Positions 1 through 6,108 of a stretch of DNA of 6,108 nucleotides are shown one piece after another. Position 1 is the first letter of the stretch. Every line of letters begins with the position of its first letter. This stretch comes from Anaerolineae bacterium. Its GTDB lineage: Bacteria; Chloroflexota; Anaerolineae; B4-G1; SLSP01. The stretch is from NCBI GenBank assembly GCA_016927095.1, contig JAFGNI010000055.1, positions 1-6,108 on the forward strand, read 5' to 3'. A model generated the notes under the pieces. The model saw only the letters and a program-made list of their open reading frames with translations. It had not been told where the DNA came from and made no database searches. Made by a program: the position numbers and the translations under genes.

Positions 1-389
1 ATGTCCCGATCACGGTGATCAGCCGTGAGGAGGGATCGGGGACGCGCGGTGCGTTCGAAGAGATGGTGATGGGGGAGGATGCGGCGATCACGGACAGCGC
101 GATCTTCCAGGACAGCAACGGCAAGGTGCGGACGGCCGTGTCCAGCACGCCAAACTCCATCGCGTTCCTCTCCTTCGGTTATCTGGACAACAGCGTCCTG
201 GCGATCGCGGTCGACGGCGTCGAGCCGACGGTTGAGAACGCGATCAACGGCACGTACCCGGTGGTGCGCCCCCTGAACATGGTCACCTTGGGCGAGCCTG
301 AGGGTGCCGTCAAAGCCTTCCTCGACTTCGTGATGTCCGTTGAGGGTCAGGCCATCGTCGAGGAAGAGGGCTTCATCGCGGTCAAGTAA
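1..389 (+). CDS. pstS: Phosphate ABC transporter substrate-binding protein PstS, C-terminal part (5' end outside window)
   Basis: The reading frame is already open at the left edge (first full codon at nt 3) and ends with TAA at 387-389, so about 128 C-terminal residues are present. A GTG at 15 lies inside the gene and is not the start. The visible part opens with VPITVISREEGSGTRGAF, which carries the Arg and Ser-Gly-Thr phosphate-binding loop of PstS proteins. The second half of the fold follows (AFLSFGYLD, GVEPTVENA, YPVVRPLNMVT) and then the family ending DFVMSVEGQAIVEEEGF. PstS binds inorganic phosphate outside the membrane and hands it to PstC/PstA. The signal peptide or lipobox, if present, would lie upstream and cannot be seen. 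The position immediately before pstC, pstA, pstB and phoU supports the assignment. This copy has normal domain order and is the reference for recognising the permuted copy inside pstA. Confidence 0.93.
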   Translation, partial: VPITVISREEGSGTRGAFEEMVMGEDAAITDSAIFQDSNGKVRTAVSSTPNSIAFLSFGYLDNSVLAIAVDGVEPTVENAINGTYPVVRPLNMVTLGEPEGAVKAFLDFVMSVEGQAIVEEEGFIAVK

Positions 390-396
390 GGCGCGG

Positions 397-576
397 TCAG
401 CTGTCAGCCATCAGCCTTCAGTGATCAGCTTAGGCAGTTGATAGAGTGGGGAGCAAGAGGCGTGTGCCGTGCGCTAACCTCTGCTCCCCGCTCGCGGAGG
501 AGAGGTGAAAACCTAGTGGTCTGGCCTCGCCATCAGCCGCGAATGAATCTGCCTACGGCTGATAGCTGAGAGCTGA
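397..576. repeat. Intergenic element bounded by 20-bp imperfect terminal inverted repeats
   Basis: The pstS-pstC gap (390-613) holds no convincing ORF. Its two ends are complementary: 397-416 pairs with 557-576 at 18 of 20 positions, with mismatches only at 403/570 and 409/564. Both arms are built from repeated TCAGC / GCTGA words, and a further CATCAGCC copy lies at 531-538. The whole unit is about 180 bp and encloses a GC-rich hairpin (448-489). This is the architecture of a small non-autonomous repeat (MITE-like) or of a transcribed structured spacer. I see no clear target-site duplication outside the arms, so mobility is not shown. It could also act as an mRNA-stabilising structure that keeps pstS transcript above that of the downstream genes, as intergenic repeats after binding-protein genes do in other operons. 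Confidence 0.5.
448..489 (+). other. Strong hairpin in the pstS-pstC spacer (possible attenuator or processing structure)
   Basis: GGGGAGCAAGAGG (448-460) pairs with CCTCTGCTCCCC (478-489) to give a 12-bp stem with one bulged A (455) and a 17-nt loop. No T-run follows, so it is not a classical intrinsic terminator. The 3' arm can pair alternatively with 494-506 (about 11 bp with a 2-nt bulge and one mismatch), so two mutually exclusive folds are possible. A role in lowering expression of pstC and later genes relative to pstS is inference. Confidence 0.4.
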
Positions 577-613
577 GTACTGGTCGCTCTAGCGATACTG
601 GGAGGAACGACGC

Positions 614-1525
614 ATGAGACTTGCCGATATCACGGATCAGGCAGTACGATATGCGCTCTTGGTGGCTGCTTTTCTGTCAGTCATCATCTTGGTCCTGATC
701 GCGATTTTCACGCTGATCGAGTCTTGGGACGCCTTCACCCGCATCGGCGTCATCGATCTGGTCTTTGGGACGACCTGGCATCCCATCCCCGACGATTTCG
801 AGGCCAGTGATTTTGGCATTCTGGGCATGATCGTAGCCTCGATTATCGTCACGGCAGGATCGCTGATCCTGGGTGTTCCCCTGGGACTTGGGTGCGCCAT
901 CTTTCTGGCGGAGATCGCCCCAGAGGGGGTTCGCAAACTTGTCCGCCCCGCTGTGGAACTGCTGGCAGGCATTCCCTCGGTGATCTACGGGCTGATTGGC
1001 ATGGTCTGGCTGGTGCCTATCATCCGCGAGCTGATTCCAATAGTGGGGAATCAGGGGTTTGGATTTCTCGCCGCTTCGATTGTGCTAGCCGTCATGATCT
1101 TGCCCACCGTGATCAACATCGCCGAAGATGCCATACGTGCAGTGCCGCAGGAGTACCGGGAGGGCTCGCTGGCGTTGGGCAGCACCAGATGGCAGACGAT
1201 CACGAGAGTGATCGTGCCGGCGGCGCGGTCGGGCATCGTCGCGGCGATTATCTTGGGCGTCGGACGCGCCCTCGGTGAGACGATGGCGATGGTAATGGTC
1301 ATCGGGAACTCAACCGAGTTCCCTGCAGCGCTCACCGCTAATCCGCTGACGATCTTCCTAAGCCGCGGTCGTACGCTGACCGGGAATGTTGTGATGGGAC
1401 TGAACTACGCAGCGGGCACGCACCGTAGCGCGCTCTTCGCGACGGGCATCGTGCTCTTTGTGATGATCATGATTGTCAACAGCATGGCTCGCGTTGTGAT
1501 CAGCCGTTGGTCTCCCAAGAGCTAG
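614..1525 (+). CDS. pstC: Phosphate ABC transporter permease PstC
   Basis: This is a 303-residue inner-membrane protein, normal length for PstC, which forms the phosphate channel with PstA. Its ATG at 614 is preceded by GGAGG (601-605) with 8 nt spacing, which fixes the start. Six membrane segments can be read at about residues 13-36, 68-98, 117-138, 150-170, 208-232 and 272-295. The cytoplasmic EAA loop that docks on the ATPase is at 179-205 ([17 protein letters not shown] then VIVPAARSGI). Other permease hallmarks are AGIPSVIYGLIG (118-129) and GRALGETMAMVMVIGN (217-232), the latter containing the Arg/Glu pair typical of PstC. The ending NYAAGTHRSALFATGIVLF is also PstC-like. The loop between the first two segments has ordinary size, so unlike its partner PstA it carries no inserted domain. 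It ends 16 nt before the preferred pstA start, consistent with one transcript. Confidence 0.96.
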   Translation: MRLADITDQAVRYALLVAAFLSVIILVLIAIFTLIESWDAFTRIGVIDLVFGTTWHPIPDDFEASDFGILGMIVASIIVTAGSLILGVPLGLGCAIFLAEIAPEGVRKLVRPAVELLAGIPSVIYGLIGMVWLVPIIRELIPIVGNQGFGFLAASIVLAVMILPTVINIAEDAIRAVPQEYREGSLALGSTRWQTITRVIVPAARSGIVAAIILGVGRALGETMAMVMVIGNSTEFPAALTANPLTIFLSRGRTLTGNVVMGLNYAAGTHRSALFATGIVLFVMIMIVNSMARVVISRWSPKS

Positions 1526-1541
1526 GGAAGTGAGTGACGAG

Positions 1542-3323
1542 ATGAGTGCGGTGCGCGAAATGACAGTCACACGAACAGAGGAACAGGTGAAGGCGAGCTT
1601 GAAGCGACGCCGCGCCGTGGAGAAGGGGGCCTTTGGCGCCCTCTGGCTCACAGGCGGCGTGGTGATCGTCGTGCTTTTCTTTGTGATCTTCTACCTGTTG
1701 ATTCAGAGCGGAAAGTTTTTCATCGGGTCTGAGAATCTGATGGAAGATGCCGTGATGATGGAAACCAACGCTGAGATCGCTGAGATGGTGGCAAACGATC
1801 CCAATGCAATTGGCTACCTCTCGCTGAGCGCTCTCGACGCCTCGGTTAAGCCCATCGTGTTGAATGGCATCATGCCCTCTGTAGACATGGTAGCCGACGG
1901 TTGGTATCCCATCGTGCAGGATCTGCATATGGTCACGCACGGCGAGGTGACGCCGGTGACCGAGGCCTGGATCGCGTTTGTGATGAGCCAGGAGGGACAG
2001 ACTACCGTTGCTGAGGCCGGGTTCGTACCTGTTGCCAACTCGCAAAGCTACCAACCCGCATCCGGGCTCTCCGGCTCGCTCTCTATAGCCGGGTCCAGCA
2101 CCATGCAGCGCCTGGCTGAGGCGCTGACAGCAGACTTCTCGGCCTACCATCCCGATGTGAGTATCACCCTTACATCGGAGGATTCCACGAGTGGCATTAG
2201 GGATGCCGGCAAGGACAATGTCGACGTCGGCATGAGCTCTCGAGAGATCCGAGACTACGAGTTCGTCCGGTATGACGGTATGGTCTCATACACGGTGGCA
2301 CAGGACGGCATCGCCATCATCGCCAATCCCCGGAATCCGGTCGGGGGTCTCACGATTAACCAGGCCCGCGACCTCTTCACCGGCGTGGCTGCCAACTGGC
2401 AGGATGTGGGTGGCCATGATGCGCCCGTCGTGGTCGTCTCCCGCGAGCTCGACACGGGGTCTTGGGACGGTTTTGAGAAGTGGGTGCTCAGCAAGAACGC
2501 GATGATGGCGCGGGGCTTGGAGAGTGGCAACCTGGGGCTCTTCTTCCAGAACCTGTGGGCCAGCATGAAGTTCATCTGGCGCTTCCTGACCACACGACCG
2601 CTGCCCGGTATGGGCGGCAAAGGTGGTATCTCCACGACCATCATCACGACCGTCTACATGGTCTTGCTGACCTTGGCGATTGCGACACCGTTGGGCGTTG
2701 GCGCCGCCATTTACCTGGTGGAGTATGCGGGGGAGATGAGCGGCAAGCAGAGTGGCCTGTTGAACAAGGTTGTCACCGTGATCCGCTTCGCGGTGGAGAC
2801 CTTAGCCGGTGTGCCTTCAATCCTCTACGGGCTGTTTGGCTTTGCCTTCTTCGTCACAGCGATCCGACTGGGCCTGTCTATGATTGCGGGCGCCCTTGCC
2901 GGTGCCTGCCTCATCCTGCCGGTGGTCATTCGCACGACAGAAGAGGCCTTGCTCACCGTGCCCCGCAGCTATCGCGAGGGCAGCCTGGCGCTAGGGGCCA
3001 CGAAGTGGCAGACCAACTACCAGGTGGTGCTGCCCGCCGCGATGCCGGGTATCGTGACCGGCATCATCCTGGGCGTCGGTCGCGTGATTAGCGAGACGGC
3101 GGTCTTCTATGTCACGCTCGGGGGCAGCATCAACATGCCCGAGTCGGTGATGGACCAGGGCCGCACGATGGTGCTGCACCTCTATTCCTTGATGATGGAC
3201 GCGAACGCACCCGATCCGGCCATGGGCACCGCTATGGTTGTGGTGGTCGTGATCGTCATGATCAATCTAGCTATCAACTACTTCTCCAGCCGGCTCTCTC
3301 AGAGCCTGGCGGGGAAGGCTTAG
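1542..3323 (+). CDS. pstA: Phosphate ABC transporter permease PstA with an inserted, circularly permuted PstS-like domain
   Basis: This long permease has about 593 residues against roughly 280-300 for ordinary PstA. I prefer ATG 1542, with AGGGAAG at 1524-1530 and 11 nt spacing; GTG 1530 would add four residues. Layout: basic cytoplasmic N-terminus (KRRR), first membrane segment at 33-56, a PstS-like region at about 62-323, then the full PstA core at 330-593. The core contains [24 protein letters not shown] (422-430), the EAA loop [14 protein letters not shown] to VLPAAMPGI (477-504) and GRVISETA (513-520). In the insert, the part matching the C-terminal half of PstS ([32 protein letters not shown]) comes first, followed by a linker and the part matching the N-terminal half ([47 protein letters not shown]). 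Topology places it outside the membrane, where binding proteins act. The core assignment is secure; the role of the insert is inferred. Confidence 0.93.
   Translation: MSAVREMTVTRTEEQVKASLKRRRAVEKGAFGALWLTGGVVIVVLFFVIFYLLIQSGKFFIGSENLMEDAVMMETNAEIAEMVANDPNAIGYLSLSALDASVKPIVLNGIMPSVDMVADGWYPIVQDLHMVTHGEVTPVTEAWIAFVMSQEGQTTVAEAGFVPVANSQSYQPASGLSGSLSIAGSSTMQRLAEALTADFSAYHPDVSITLTSEDSTSGIRDAGKDNVDVGMSSREIRDYEFVRYDGMVSYTVAQDGIAIIANPRNPVGGLTINQARDLFTGVAANWQDVGGHDAPVVVVSRELDTGSWDGFEKWVLSKNAMMARGLESGNLGLFFQNLWASMKFIWRFLTTRPLPGMGGKGGISTTIITTVYMVLLTLAIATPLGVGAAIYLVEYAGEMSGKQSGLLNKVVTVIRFAVETLAGVPSILYGLFGFAFFVTAIRLGLSMIAGALAGACLILPVVIRTTEEALLTVPRSYREGSLALGATKWQTNYQVVLPAAMPGIVTGIILGVGRVISETAVFYVTLGGSINMPESVMDQGRTMVLHLYSLMMDANAPDPAMGTAMVVVVVIVMINLAINYFSSRLSQSLAGKA
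1728..2510 (+). other. Circularly permuted PstS-like solute-binding domain inside PstA
   Basis: The head (1746-2033) aligns without gaps over 96 residues with the C-terminal half of the upstream PstS (96-383). I count about 39 identities by hand, near 40%. The tail (2439-2489, SREL...GFEKWVL) aligns with PstS nt 21-71 (SREE...AFEEMVM), which in PstS lies just before the other match. The order is therefore swapped. A linker of about 12 residues rich in S, G, Q and P (roughly 2037-2076) joins the native C-terminus to the native N-terminus. Likely phosphate contacts are retained: GSST (residues 184-187), Ser215, Asp228, Arg301 and Thr-Gly-Ser 305-307 in place of Ser-Gly-Thr. The Arg that follows this loop in PstS is Trp308 here. 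The new termini fall after the binding-loop helix and connect to membrane segments 1 and 2. Confidence 0.88.
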
Positions 3324-3354
3324 AGACAAGACACGCAGTGGCATCTCAGAAGTT

Positions 3355-3359
3355 GGAGG
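3355..3359 (+). promoter_or_regulatory. Ribosome binding site deciding the pstB start
   Basis: GGAGG sits 5 nt before GTG 3365, whereas the earlier in-frame GTG at 3338 has no good Shine-Dalgarno sequence. This favours the 257-residue form of PstB. Confidence 0.65.
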
Positions 3360-3364
3360 CAACA

Positions 3365-4138
3365 GTGACGGCTTCAGAAATCATGTTGGAGGTTCAGGAC
3401 TACGATCTCTACTACGGTTCCTTCAAGGCGCTGGAGAGTATCGACGTGCAGATCCCGGCCCGGCAGGTGACGGCGATCATCGGGCCGTCGGGATGCGGCA
3501 AGAGCTCCTTCTTGCGCACCTTCAACCGGATGAACGATCTCATCCCGGTGGCGCGTGCTGACGGCAAGGTGATGATGGCGGGTACCGACATCTTCGGGAT
3601 GGACGTGGTGGATCTCCGACGCCGCGTGGGGATGGTCTTCCAGCGCCCCAACCCCTTTCCGAAGTCGATCTTCGACAATGTGGCTTATGGCCCGCGTGCC
3701 GGGGGAGAGCGCGACCGCGCCAAGCTCAACGAGATTGTCGAGCGCAGCCTGCGTCGCGCTGCCGTGTGGGATGAGGTCAAGGACGATCTGGGTAAGTCGG
3801 GGCTGGCGCTGTCCGGTGGGCAGCAGCAGCGCCTCTGCATTGCGCGTGCCCTGGCTGTTGAGCCAGAGGTGATCCTGATGGATGAGCCGGCGTCGGCACT
3901 GGACCCCATTGCGACGCTCAAGATCGAAGAGCTGATCCGCGAGCTGAAGAAGGATTACACCATCGTGATTGTCACGCACAACATGCAGCAGGCTGCGCGG
4001 GTCTCTGACTACACGGCATTCTTCTATACCGATGACAGCCGCACGGGCCAACTGGTAGAGTTTGGTGACACGAAGACGATCTTCACCAACCCGCATGACC
4101 CGCGGACCGAGGACTACATCACTGGGCGTTTTGGCTAG
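3365..4138 (+). CDS. pstB: Phosphate ABC transporter ATP-binding protein PstB
   Basis: PstB is the cytoplasmic ATPase of the Pst transporter; it dimerises and docks on the EAA loops of PstC and PstA. With the GTG 3365 start it has 257 residues, the usual size; GTG 3338 would add nine. All ATPase motifs are intact: Walker [10 protein letters not shown] (40-48), Q-loop VFQRPNPFP (91-99, a PstB hallmark), signature LSGGQQQRL (149-157), Walker B VILMDEP (169-175, catalytic Glu174) and switch His in VTHNMQQ (His205). The stretch [13 protein letters not shown] after Walker A and the ending [26 protein letters not shown] are also specific to PstB rather than other ABC importers. It lies 41 nt after pstA and is very probably cotranscribed. 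Confidence 0.97.
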   Translation: MTASEIMLEVQDYDLYYGSFKALESIDVQIPARQVTAIIGPSGCGKSSFLRTFNRMNDLIPVARADGKVMMAGTDIFGMDVVDLRRRVGMVFQRPNPFPKSIFDNVAYGPRAGGERDRAKLNEIVERSLRRAAVWDEVKDDLGKSGLALSGGQQQRLCIARALAVEPEVILMDEPASALDPIATLKIEELIRELKKDYTIVIVTHNMQQAARVSDYTAFFYTDDSRTGQLVEFGDTKTIFTNPHDPRTEDYITGRFG

Positions 4139-4212
4139 CGTTCGGATGCCGTTCTGACGACCCGGCGACCCCGCACTTGCCTGGCTGAAGCTTGGGGCGC
4201 CGGAGCAGGCTT

Positions 4213-4218
4213 GAGGAG
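4213..4218 (+). promoter_or_regulatory. Ribosome binding site deciding the phoU start
   Basis: GAGGAG lies 6 nt before ATG 4225. An upstream in-frame TTG at 4192 would place this site inside the coding region, and ATG 4231 would be 12 nt away, so ATG 4225 is the best start. Confidence 0.65.
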
Positions 4219-4224
4219 TGTGTG

Positions 4225-4887
4225 ATGGCGATGAGGCCGAAAGAGACTTTTCACCGTGAGATGCAGCAGCTGCTGGATCAGGTGTTGATGTTGGGCAGCA
4301 TGGTTGAGGACGCGTTGATGGTGTCGGTCGCGCTGCTCAAGAAGCGAGACTTTGCGGGCTCCAAGCGGCTGATTGAGCGCGACCAGGAGATCAACGCGAA
4401 GCGGTTTGAGATCGAGGACCGGGCGTTGACGCTCATCGCGCTGCACCAGCCCGTGGCACGGGACCTGCGGATGCTAGGCGCAATTCTGGAGGTAGTCACC
4501 GAGCTCGAGCGCATCGGCGATTACGCTAAGGGTATCGCTCATGTCAACCTACTGATCGGCGACAGACCGCTGCTCAAGCCGCTGATCGACGTGCCCTTGA
4601 TGTGTGAGAAGGCATTGGCGATGCTACGTCAGGGCTTAGATGCCTTTGTGAACCAGGACGTCGAGGCGGCGCACGCGATTCCGAAGCAGGACGACGAGGT
4701 GGATGCGCTCTACAATCAGGTCTACCGGGAGCTCATCTCCTACATTCTGGAGGATCCGTCGTGCATCGAGCAGGCCAATTACCTCCTTTGGGTAGCCCAC
4801 AATCTTGAGCGCGCGGCGGATCGGGTGCTCAACATCTGCGAGCGGACCGTCTTCATGGCAACGGGCAAGATGTCGGAGCTGAATTAG
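4225..4887 (+). CDS. phoU: Phosphate-specific transport system accessory protein PhoU
   Basis: PhoU is a cytoplasmic, all-helical, metal-binding protein that links the state of the Pst transporter to phosphate signalling and prevents toxic overuptake. The 220-residue product matches normal PhoU length. It shows the expected two repeats of a three-helix unit, each with a metal-binding E-x-x-x-D helix: ELERIGDYAKGIA (93-105) and NLERAADRVLNI (193-204). The opening FHREMQQLLDQVLMLGSMVEDAL and LIERDQEINAKRFEIED are typical of the family. It follows pstB by 86 nt with no obvious terminator between them, so it probably ends the pst transcript. The histidine kinase and response regulator it usually acts with are not in this window. 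Confidence 0.95.
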   Translation: MAMRPKETFHREMQQLLDQVLMLGSMVEDALMVSVALLKKRDFAGSKRLIERDQEINAKRFEIEDRALTLIALHQPVARDLRMLGAILEVVTELERIGDYAKGIAHVNLLIGDRPLLKPLIDVPLMCEKALAMLRQGLDAFVNQDVEAAHAIPKQDDEVDALYNQVYRELISYILEDPSCIEQANYLLWVAHNLERAADRVLNICERTVFMATGKMSELN

Positions 4888-4962
4888 CGCGAGATCCTCT
4901 GCGGCGGGTCTGAGGGCCCGGCGTCTATAAGGTTGGTTGGGAGGGGCGCGAATAGTGTCGGG

Positions 4963-5002
4963 ACAACGCGCACCAGCTTCGGGGGGAGCTGGTGCGCGTT
5001 GT
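4963..5002. terminator. Perfect 16-bp hairpin after phoU, candidate transcription terminator
   Basis: ACAACGCGCACCAGCT (4963-4978) is the exact reverse complement of 4987-5002, with an 8-nt intervening sequence in which one further C-G pair and a G-U pair can form, leaving a G-rich tetraloop. It falls 75 nt after the phoU stop and before the next gene, where the pst transcript should end. No T-run follows on either strand, so it is not a textbook intrinsic terminator; another role, or a protein-binding palindrome, remains possible. A weaker 6-bp hairpin with a TGAG loop lies at 4905-4920. Confidence 0.5.
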
Positions 5003-5012
5003 GCATGGTGCG

Positions 5013-5040
5013 TTGCGGCAGGGCGACAACGTGGTAGACT
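5013..5040 (+). promoter_or_regulatory. Possible promoter for the SDR gene
   Basis: TTGCGG (5013-5018) and TAGACT (5035-5040) with 16 nt between them resemble -35 and -10 elements of a housekeeping-sigma promoter. They lie between the hairpin and the SDR start, where a new transcript would begin. The match is partial, so this is tentative. Confidence 0.35.
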
Positions 5041-5070
5041 CCTCCTCACGTCCAAGTGGAAAGAGGCGAT

Positions 5071-6027
5071 ATGGCAGATAGTGCAGAGAAGGCGCACGAG
5101 AACTCAACGACGCGTCCGTGGCTCTTGCTGGGGGCGGCGATTGGCGTGGTGTTTGGCCTTGTGTCCTGGCGCCGGCGACGGGCTAGGCAGACATCTCCCC
5201 TCATTCGTGAGGGTGAGCGCTCGACGGCTCTGGTCACCGGCGCATCCAGTGGCATCGGGCGCAGCTATGCTATCGAGCTGGCGTCGCTCGGGTATGATCT
5301 GATCCTCGTCGCGCGCCGACGCGACCGGCTGCAGGCCCTGGCTACGGAGCTCATCGACAGCTACGGCATTCGCGTTGCGGTGGTCGAGGCTGATCTCGCT
5401 ATGGAAGAGGGCGTCACCCAGGTCGAGCGCGCGATCGCGGCGGCGGATGCGTTGACGGTGCTCGTCAACAACGCCGGATTCGGGATGGTAAGCTGGTTTG
5501 CCACGAGCGATCTCCAGCGACACCTTGATATGGTTCAACTCCATATCGAGGCCGTCGTCCGGCTCACGCGTGCCGCTCTGCCGGGGATGCTGGCATTGAA
5601 GCGCGGCGCGGTCGTCAACGTTGGCTCGCTGATGGCCTTCTATCCCCTCTACGGGAATACCACCTATTCTGCGACGAAGTGCTATCTCCGTACCTTCTCG
5701 GAAGTGCTACATCAGGAGCTGATAGGCACAGGTGTCCGCGTGCAGGCCCTCTGTCCCGGGTTCGTGGCGACGGAGTTCCAGCAGAGCGCTGACATTCAGA
5801 AGCTCGCGATCCCTGATTTTGCTTGGATGTCCCCCGAGACGGTCGTGCGCCGTTCACTGATCGACTTGCGCAACAATCAGGTGATCTCCGTACCTGGGCT
5901 GGGCTATCGCCTCTTGGCCGATGTTTCGGGATTGATTCCCCGCCCCTTGCTCAGGCTGGCGGGTTTGCTGATCGGGCGATCGCGGACGCGCCGACCGCCC
6001 TCAAGGAGAGGAGATTCCCATGACTGA
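5071..6027 (+). CDS. Membrane-anchored short-chain dehydrogenase/reductase (SDR)
   Basis: This is a classical-type SDR of 318 residues from ATG 5071, preceded by GGAAAGAGG (5058-5066); an in-frame GTG at 5056 overlaps that site and is less likely. A hydrophobic segment at about 16-33 (WLLLGAAIGVVFGLVSW) followed by a basic run (RRRRAR) suggests an N-terminal anchor with the catalytic domain in the cytoplasm. The Rossmann domain shows TGASSGIG (56-63), an Arg-rich end of strand 2 (ARRRDRL) suggesting NADP(H), NNAG (133-136), catalytic Ser186 in VNVGS, and Tyr199/Lys203 in YSATK, then CPGFVATEF. The fold resembles SDRs of the DltE / hydroxysteroid dehydrogenase-like group, but the substrate cannot be told from sequence. 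It probably belongs to a separate transcription unit from the pst genes and overlaps the next gene. Confidence 0.9.
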   Translation: MADSAEKAHENSTTRPWLLLGAAIGVVFGLVSWRRRRARQTSPLIREGERSTALVTGASSGIGRSYAIELASLGYDLILVARRRDRLQALATELIDSYGIRVAVVEADLAMEEGVTQVERAIAAADALTVLVNNAGFGMVSWFATSDLQRHLDMVQLHIEAVVRLTRAALPGMLALKRGAVVNVGSLMAFYPLYGNTTYSATKCYLRTFSEVLHQELIGTGVRVQALCPGFVATEFQQSADIQKLAIPDFAWMSPETVVRRSLIDLRNNQVISVPGLGYRLLADVSGLIPRPLLRLAGLLIGRSRTRRPPSRRGDSHD

Positions 6028-6108
6028 ACAGAACTTCCGCAAGTTGGTGCCCGAGGCACTCACTGACAACGTCTTCAAGCTCATCGGCAAGGATTGGATG
6101 CTGGTCAC
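6020..6108 (+). CDS. Probable flavin reductase-family protein, N-terminal fragment (3' end outside window)
   Basis: Only 29 codons are present. The ATG at 6020 overlaps the last 8 nt of the SDR gene in another frame and has GGAG (6010-6013) 6 nt upstream, which indicates translational coupling. The peptide MTEQNFRKLVPEALTDNVF followed by KLIGKDWMLV resembles the start of FMN-binding, flavin reductase-like proteins, in which the 'I-x-x-DWMLVTA' strand begins the split-barrel flavin domain. The assignment rests on this short stretch. If correct, the pair would be an NADP(H)-dependent SDR and a flavin protein made together. Confidence 0.6.
   Translation, partial: MTEQNFRKLVPEALTDNVFKLIGKDWMLV

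Noticed and set aside
397..576. CRISPR array or tRNA in the pstS-pstC spacer
   Set aside because: The TCAGC words are too short and irregularly spaced for CRISPR repeats, and no cloverleaf or T-loop consensus can be found.
892..1278. Open frame of 128 codons within pstC on the + strand
   Set aside because: It overlaps pstC in another frame; the composition is rich in Arg, Gly and His with no recognisable domain, while the pstC frame is fully explained.
1500..2150. 216-codon minus-strand open frame opposite pstA
   Set aside because: His-rich, motif-free translation lying opposite the PstS-like insert, whose own frame gives clear homology.
2480..3091. 203-codon open frame inside the pstA region
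   Set aside because: It is a frame shadow over the conserved PstA core; its translation shows no known motifs.
1530..3323. Possibility that the long pstA is two genes (a pstS remnant and a pstA) joined by a sequencing error
   Set aside because: One frame stays open throughout, the first PstA membrane segment lies before the insert and the rest after it, and the insert halves are in swapped order, which a simple frameshift or read-through would not produce.
3374..4096. 240-codon minus-strand open frame opposite pstB
   Set aside because: It mirrors the highly conserved ATPase gene; no independent motif or ribosome site supports it.

Overview
The window holds most of a high-affinity phosphate uptake (Pst) locus, all on the + strand, followed by the start of a second gene group. 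GC content is moderately high, GTG and ATG starts are mixed, Shine-Dalgarno sites are clear, and the PstS, PstC and PstA variants are of the 'SREEGSGTR' / 'GRALGET' / 'GRVISET' kind. Together these suggest a free-living bacterium, and my best guess is Chloroflexota. That is inference from protein style; no rRNA or marker gene is present to fix it.

Layout: (1) 1-389, the C-terminal part of the phosphate-binding protein PstS, cut by the window edge. (2) 390-613, an intergenic stretch with a long imperfect inverted repeat (397-416 / 557-576) enclosing a strong internal hairpin. (3) 614-1525 pstC, permease. (4) 1542-3323, an enlarged pstA of about 593 codons, roughly twice the usual length. (5) 3365-4138 pstB, ATPase. 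(6) 4225-4887 phoU. (7) 4888-5070, intergenic, with a perfect 16-bp inverted repeat and a possible promoter. (8) 5071-6027, a membrane-anchored short-chain dehydrogenase/reductase. (9) 6020 to the end, the first 29 codons of a probable flavin reductase-family gene that overlaps the SDR.

In the standard model PstS captures phosphate outside the membrane and delivers it to the PstC/PstA channel, PstB drives transport with ATP, and PhoU couples transporter state to phosphate signalling. No phoR/phoB pair is seen here.

The outstanding observation is in pstA. Between its first and second membrane segments it carries a complete PstS-like solute-binding domain whose two halves are in the reverse of the normal order, which is a circular permutation. 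The window proves the order internally: two adjacent stretches of the genuine PstS (nt 21-71, then 96-383) match the end and the beginning of the insert respectively (2439-2489 and 1746-2033). Most phosphate-contact positions appear to be kept. The system therefore seems to have both a separate PstS and a second binding domain built into the extracytoplasmic face of the permease.
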